Below the pieces are notes generated by a model. The model made no database searches. It was not told where the DNA came from and saw only the letters and a program-made list of their open reading frames with translations. From Sandaracinus amylolyticus (GTDB taxonomy: Bacteria > Myxococcota_A > Polyangia > Polyangiales > Sandaracinaceae): DNA of 64,000 bases. Within the stretch, counting starts at the first letter, position 1, and every line of letters starts with the position of its first letter. Of the stretch, positions 59,804-64,000 are shown piece after piece. The translations under genes were made by a program, and so were the position numbers. The stretch is from positions 2,356,001 to 2,420,000 of the forward strand of contig NZ_CP070225.1 in the NCBI RefSeq assembly GCF_021631985.1, given 5' to 3'.

Positions 59804-60729
59804 GCCGCGAGTTCGACCGCATCGCGAGGCTCCGCGCGATCTTCGCGGGCGAGCATCGCGGCGTGGTGCTCGGCATCGGAGACGACGCGGCGATCCTCGC
59901 GGGCGATGCGGTGGCGAGCGGCGCGGTGCTCTCGACCGACGCGGTGATCGAGGACGTGCACTTCCGGCGCGCGTGGATCGGGCAGGGCGTGACCTGGCGC
60001 GACGTCGCGTACCGCGCGGCGGCAGCCGCGCTGAGCGATCTCGCGGCGATGGGCGCCGAGCCGCGCGCGATGCTCACGTCGTGGGCCTTCCCGCGCGACC
60101 TGGGCGACGACGTGGTGGACGAGATCGCACGCGGGTTCCGTGACGCGGCGGACGTGTACGGCGCGCCGGTGATCGGGGGGAACCTCGCGCGTGGGCGCGA
60201 GATCGCGCTGACGACGACGGTGATCGGCGCCGCGCCGGTGCGCGTGCCGCGTCGTGATGGAGCGAAGCCGGGCGACGTGTTGTGGGTGACGGGCGCGCTC
60301 GGTGAAGCGGCGCTCGGGCTCGCCGCGCTCGAGGGCGGGATCGCCGCGGAGGCCGCGCCCTTCGTGACGCGCTTCGTGCGGCCGCCCTCGCGCATCGAGG
60401 CGGGACGCTTCGCCGCGGGCTCGGCGCACGCGATGATCGACGTGTCCGACGGGCTGCTCCAGGACCTCGGGCATCTCTGCGAAGCGAGCGGCGTGGGCGC
60501 GCGGATCGACGCGCTCGAGCCCACGCCCGAGGCCGACGCGCTCGCGCGGCGCTTGGGCGTCGATGCACGCGCGCTGATCGAGTCGGGCGGTGACGACTAC
60601 GAGCTGCTGATCGCGTCGCCCGCCGACGTGGATCTCTCGTCGATCGCGCGTCGGATCGGGGAGATCACGCGCGAGCCGGGGATCGTGGGTGCGCGCACGA
60701 CGCGCGCGGGCTTCGATCACTTCGAGTGA
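59800..60729 (+). CDS. thiL: Thiamine-monophosphate kinase
   Basis: The 309-residue enzyme phosphorylates thiamine monophosphate to the active diphosphate. Motifs: GIGDDAAIL (Mg-ATP), STDAVIEDVHFR, AAAALSDLAAMGAEPRAML, IGGNLARGREIALTTTVIG, IDVSDGLLQDLGHLCEASGVGARID and SGGDDYELLIASP. All match ThiL of the PurM-like superfamily. The GTG start overlaps the kinase stop. The 3' end overlaps the convergent regulator gene by 13 bases. Nothing else of thiamine synthesis is seen here. Confidence 0.96.
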   Translation: MSREFDRIARLRAIFAGEHRGVVLGIGDDAAILAGDAVASGAVLSTDAVIEDVHFRRAWIGQGVTWRDVAYRAAAAALSDLAAMGAEPRAMLTSWAFPRDLGDDVVDEIARGFRDAADVYGAPVIGGNLARGREIALTTTVIGAAPVRVPRRDGAKPGDVLWVTGALGEAALGLAALEGGIAAEAAPFVTRFVRPPSRIEAGRFAAGSAHAMIDVSDGLLQDLGHLCEASGVGARIDALEPTPEADALARRLGVDARALIESGGDDYELLIASPADVDLSSIARRIGEITREPGIVGARTTRAGFDHFE

Positions 60730-63700
60730 TCGAGCGCGAGGCGCTTCATCATCTTCTGGAGCCCGAAGCGCGAGAGGCCGAGCGCCTTCGCAGCGCGGGT
60801 CTGGTTGCCGCCGTGCACCTCGAGCGCGCGCTCGACGAGCCGTCGCTCGAGCGCCTCGGTCTGCGCCTTGAGATCGAGCTCGCCTTGCAGGGCGTCGTCG
60901 CCGCGCAGCGCCGGCGAGAGGTGCTCGACCCCGATCCGCTCACCCGCGACGAGGAGCGCGCGGCGCAGCTCGTTCTCGAGCTCGCGCACGTTGCCCGGCC
61001 ACGCGTATCCGCGCATCGCGGTGAGCGCGTCGTCGTCGATGCGCACCCGGCGGCTCGGCGCATGTCGCGCGAGAAGCGCGGCGGCGAGCGGCGCGACGTC
61101 GGCGGGTCGCTCGCGCAGCGGAGGGACCTCGATCGTGACGACCGCGATGCGGTAGTAGAGGTCCTCGCGGAACCGACCCTCGCGCGCGAGTGACGCGAGG
61201 TCGGAACGGCACGCCGCGACCAGGCGCACGTCGACGCGGCGCACGCGCTCGCTGCCGACGCTGCGGATCTCGCCCTCCTGCAGCACGCGCAGCAGCTTCG
61301 CCTGCATCGCGGGGCTCGTCTCCGCGATCTCGTCGAGGAAGAGCGTGCCCTCGTGCGCGATCTCGAAGAGCCCGCGCCGCGCGCGATCGGCCCCGGTGAA
61401 CGCGCCGCGCACGTGCCCGAAGAGCGTGCTCTCGAGCAGCGTCTCGGGGATCGCCGCGCAGCTCTCGCCGACGAACGCGGCGTCGACGCGGGCGCTCGCG
61501 GCGTGGATGGCCCGCGCGAGGAGCTCCTTGCCGGTGCCGCTCTCGCCGACGAGGAGCACCGGCACACCGCTCGCGGCGACGCGCGAGGCGAGCGCGATCA
61601 CCCGGCGCATCGGCTCGCTCACCGCGACGATCGCCGCGAAGGGGCCCTCGCCGCGATCCGCATCGCGGAAGGTGCGCAGCTCCTCGCCGCGCGCCTCGAG
61701 CGTCTGCTCCAGGGTGCGCGCACGGCGCGCCCAGATTCGCGCATCACGACGCGCTTCGTGCGTGCGCTCGGCCGCCGCGAGCGCCGCCGCGCCGAGCTCC
61801 GCGAGCGCCGCGACGTCGGCGACCGTGCCCTCGTCGAACGCGCCGGGCCGCAGTCGATCGTCGAGGCAGAGCGCGAGCGTGCTCCCATCGGGCGCGGGCA
61901 GCGGCACCGCGAGCACGCTGCGGAGCGCCATCGCGTGCACGCTCGCCGCGCCGTCCCAGCGCGCGTCGCCCTGGGCGTCGACGCTGACCATCGGACGTCG
62001 CTCGTCGATCACCCGCGCCGCGATCGATCGCGACGCGCGGTGCTCGGGGCCGAGCGCGCCGGTGAGCCCCACCGCGCAGCGCACGGTCGTCGTGCCGCTC
62101 TCGCGACGCCCGAGCACGAACGCGCGCTCCGCGCCCGCGAGCTCGAGCGCAGCGCCCGCGAGCGTCTCGAGCACGCGCGCGGGCCGTCTCTCCGCGGCCA
62201 CGCGTCGCGCGAGGGTGATCACCGCGCGCGCGTCGCGCGTCGGCACGCTGGTCGCGGTCTGGGGCGCCGTCGCGAGCGCGCGCTGGTACGAGGGCACGGC
62301 GCGCAGCCGCGCGCGCGCTTCGGGCGAGAGGCCCGCGGCCGCGCGATCGAGGAGCGCACGCGCGGTCCCGAGGCGCGCCGCGGCCTCGCTGCGACGTCCC
62401 TCGAGCTCCGCGGCTTCGGCCCCCACCAGCGCGGCGCGCACGCGTGTCTCGAAGGTGCGCGCCGCGGCGCTCGCGTCCATCGCGCGAGCCTCGGCGATCG
62501 GGCTCTCTCCTGCGGCGAGCGCGACCCGTGCCTCCGCGAGCAGGACCTCCACCTCGACCAGCGAGCCCTCGGGCGCGCTCGCCCGCGCGCTGCGTGCTCG
62601 CTCGCGCGCGCGTTCGATCTCACCGAGCGCGGCGTGCGCGATCGCGAGCCGTGCGTCGACGAGACCGCGCATCGCGCCGCTCGCCTCGATGCCCTCGAGC
62701 GCGCGGATCGCGCCCCTCACTCGCCCGGCGCGGAGCTCGAGATCCGCGAGGACGATCGTCGCGTGATCGGACGCGTCGCGATCGCCGCTCTCGCGCGCCG
62801 CATCGCGGGCGCGCTCCGCCGCGAGCTGGGCGAGCGCGTCGTCGCCCGCGAGGAACGCGGCGTTCGCGAGGTTGAAGAGCGCACGCCCGAGCTCGTGCGG
62901 TCGCCGCAAGGTCGCGAGCCGTCGCGCGCCCTCGCGCAGCGCCTCGATCGCGGGCCCCAGCCGCCCTGCATCGAGGCGCGCGAGGCCGAGGTTCACGGTC
63001 GCGCTCGCCGCGCCGTGCCGCTCGCCTGCCCGCTCGGCGAGCTCGGCCGCGCGCTCGTAGGCTTCGATCGCGAGCTCGATCGTGCCGCTCGCGAGCGCCG
63101 CCGATCCTGCGAGCGACGCAGCACGGGCGCGCGCGGCGAGCGCGATGTCACGCGGTGCACGCGCCGCGACCCGCTCGAGCTCTGCCGCGAGCGACGACGC
63201 GACGACGCGCTCGCCGCGTGACATCGCGACGAGCGTCTCCACCTCGAGCGCGCGCGCGAGCGGCGCGATGCGATCACCGGCCACGTCGCGAACCGACCGC
63301 GCGAGCACCGACGCGCGCTCGAGCTCGCCGCGGCCCCACGCGATGCGGGCCGCGGTGCAGCGCGCCGCGAGCCCTGCGACGTCGGTCTCGGAGACCAGCG
63401 CGAGCGCCTCGCGCTCCGCCGTCGCGAGATCCCCACGGAGCCGCGCGAGCTCGGCCGCGAGCGCTCGCGCGTCGCGCGTGTCGACGTCCGAGAGCGCGTC
63501 GTGTGCCGCGTTCTCCTCTCCGGCGGCGCGCAGCGCATCGGCGAGCGCGATCGCGATCGGCTCGGATGTCGACGCGAGCCGCTCGCGGGCCGTCGCGAGC
63601 ACGTCGGCGGCCGCGAGCGGATCGCCCGTGGCGCGCGCCTCGGCCGCGAGCGCGAGGAAGGCGTCGTGCGCGGCATCACGTCGATCGAGCGCGGCATCGA

Positions 63701-64000
63701 CGCAGGCGCGCGCGAGCCCGCTCACCGCGGCGCGATCGAGCGAGCGCGCGATCGCCTTTCGCCGCGCCGCACCCAGCTCGCGCGTGATCGAGCGAACCCG
63801 ATCGGCGCGCAGGACGAGCCCGGTCGCGTCGAACGTGGCGAGCCCGGATGCCGCGAGCAGCGCGCCCGCACGGGCGGGATCGCTCCCCAGCGCGATCCTC
63901 GCCTCGTCGGCGCGCAGCGTGCCGCCCGCCATCGCCAGCGCCTCGGCGAGCGGCCGCGCGATCTCGGGCACCGCGAGGGCCGCGCCCTCGTCGCGACCGA
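60717..64000 (-). CDS. Large sigma-54-dependent regulator with TPR and GAF domains (5' end outside window)
   Basis: The frame is open to the window end. Counting from GTG 63971 there are 1084 residues, but codons upstream (GRDEGAALAV) continue the same style, so the N-terminus is missing. Visible order: a helical, alanine-rich TPR-like region (to about 560); a GAF domain at about 590-745; the AAA+ domain with Walker A GESGTGKE (near 807), GAFTGA (near 853, the sigma-54 contact), the Walker B FLDEIAE and the arginine region; and a C-terminal Fis-type helix-turn-helix (GGNQTRAAKALGLSRFGLQKMMKRL, near 1050). Myxobacterial proteins of this type often carry an N-terminal kinase or ATPase domain. 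It converges on thiL. Confidence 0.85.
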   Translation of the reverse strand, partial: GRDEGAALAVPEIARPLAEALAMAGGTLRADEARIALGSDPARAGALLAASGLATFDATGLVLRADRVRSITRELGAARRKAIARSLDRAAVSGLARACVDAALDRRDAAHDAFLALAAEARATGDPLAAADVLATARERLASTSEPIAIALADALRAAGEENAAHDALSDVDTRDARALAAELARLRGDLATAEREALALVSETDVAGLAARCTAARIAWGRGELERASVLARSVRDVAGDRIAPLARALEVETLVAMSRGERVVASSLAAELERVAARAPRDIALAARARAASLAGSAALASGTIELAIEAYERAAELAERAGERHGAASATVNLGLARLDAGRLGPAIEALREGARRLATLRRPHELGRALFNLANAAFLAGDDALAQLAAERARDAARESGDRDASDHATIVLADLELRAGRVRGAIRALEGIEASGAMRGLVDARLAIAHAALGEIERARERARSARASAPEGSLVEVEVLLAEARVALAAGESPIAEARAMDASAAARTFETRVRAALVGAEAAELEGRRSEAAARLGTARALLDRAAAGLSPEARARLRAVPSYQRALATAPQTATSVPTRDARAVITLARRVAAERRPARVLETLAGAALELAGAERAFVLGRRESGTTTVRCAVGLTGALGPEHRASRSIAARVIDERRPMVSVDAQGDARWDGAASVHAMALRSVLAVPLPAPDGSTLALCLDDRLRPGAFDEGTVADVAALAELGAAALAAAERTHEARRDARIWARRARTLEQTLEARGEELRTFRDADRGEGPFAAIVAVSEPMRRVIALASRVAASGVPVLLVGESGTGKELLARAIHAASARVDAAFVGESCAAIPETLLESTLFGHVRGAFTGADRARRGLFEIAHEGTLFLDEIAETSPAMQAKLLRVLQEGEIRSVGSERVRRVDVRLVAACRSDLASLAREGRFREDLYYRIAVVTIEVPPLRERPADVAPLAAALLARHAPSRRVRIDDDALTAMRGYAWPGNVRELENELRRALLVAGERIGVEHLSPALRGDDALQGELDLKAQTEALERRLVERALEVHGGNQTRAAKALGLSRFGLQKMMKRLALDHSK

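Overview
The window is one very GC-rich, gene-dense bacterial chromosome segment. Its content points to a myxobacterium (phylum Myxococcota, perhaps a Polyangiales/Sandaracinaceae-type genome; this is inference). The pointers are a Frz-like chemosensory cluster with a CheA-CheY fusion and a TPR-bearing CheR, an MglA-type GTPase, a Ser/Thr kinase with the HRDVSPxN loop, RCC1 and FecR-TPR lipoprotein/envelope genes, and many hybrid or GAF/PocR histidine kinases. I see no rRNA, tRNA, CRISPR array or transposase. Most neighbouring genes overlap by ATGA, GTGA, TTGA or TGATG, so transcription units are tightly coupled.

Layout. 1-2183 (minus): hybrid kinase, CheY-like regulator and the start of a CheA. 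2365-5472 (plus): accA, a PrsW-family membrane protease and a lipoprotein. 5514-10255: alpha/beta hydrolase (minus), zinc carboxypeptidase-like protein, hemB, a Trm112-like protein, a pseudo-receiver protein (minus) and a tandem-FKBP lipoprotein. 10599-15351: two membrane fatty-acid desaturases with a membrane protein, then a YbgF/CpoB-like protein and a LysM protein. 15493-17388: a double-GAF histidine kinase, followed by about 550 bases of non-coding, structured DNA. 17937-18520 (minus): thioredoxin and a small partner. 18697-22601: an ECF sigma, FecR-TPR, outer-membrane-type protein and RCC1 lipoprotein operon. 22747-27520: RidA, crotonase, acyl-CoA dehydrogenase, a DUF1444-like protein and a lipoprotein. 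A repeat-rich convergent spacer follows, then a Ser/Thr kinase (minus) and hemL (plus).

30371-32299 carries ATP synthase genes for AtpZ/AtpI, subunit a and subunit c, without the F1 genes. Next come a PilZ protein, a CcmE of the CxxxY type and an unknown gene. 33957-37682 is pyrR-pyrB-NamZ-acyltransferase. 37811-45160 is the Frz-like cluster (dual receiver, CheW, small CheW-like protein, CheAY, CheB, CheR-TPR, membrane receptor). It converges on the division/cell-wall (dcw) cluster on the minus strand, 57064-45157: mraZ-rsmH-ftsL-ftsI-murE-murF-mraY-murD-ftsW-murG, which stops before murC/ftsQAZ. 57327-60729 holds a small membrane-anchored protein, an MglA-like GTPase, a PocR-domain kinase and thiL. 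The window ends inside a large sigma-54-type regulator on the minus strand.

Regulatory signals read directly include good sigma70-like promoters before pilZ, mraZ, pyrR, ridA and ybgF, three 10-base MraZ boxes, and several terminator-like hairpins. For many genes that head an operon the -10 hexamer lies only 6-10 bases before the start codon, which suggests leaderless mRNAs. Gene calls rest on protein motifs recognised by eye; no database search was run.
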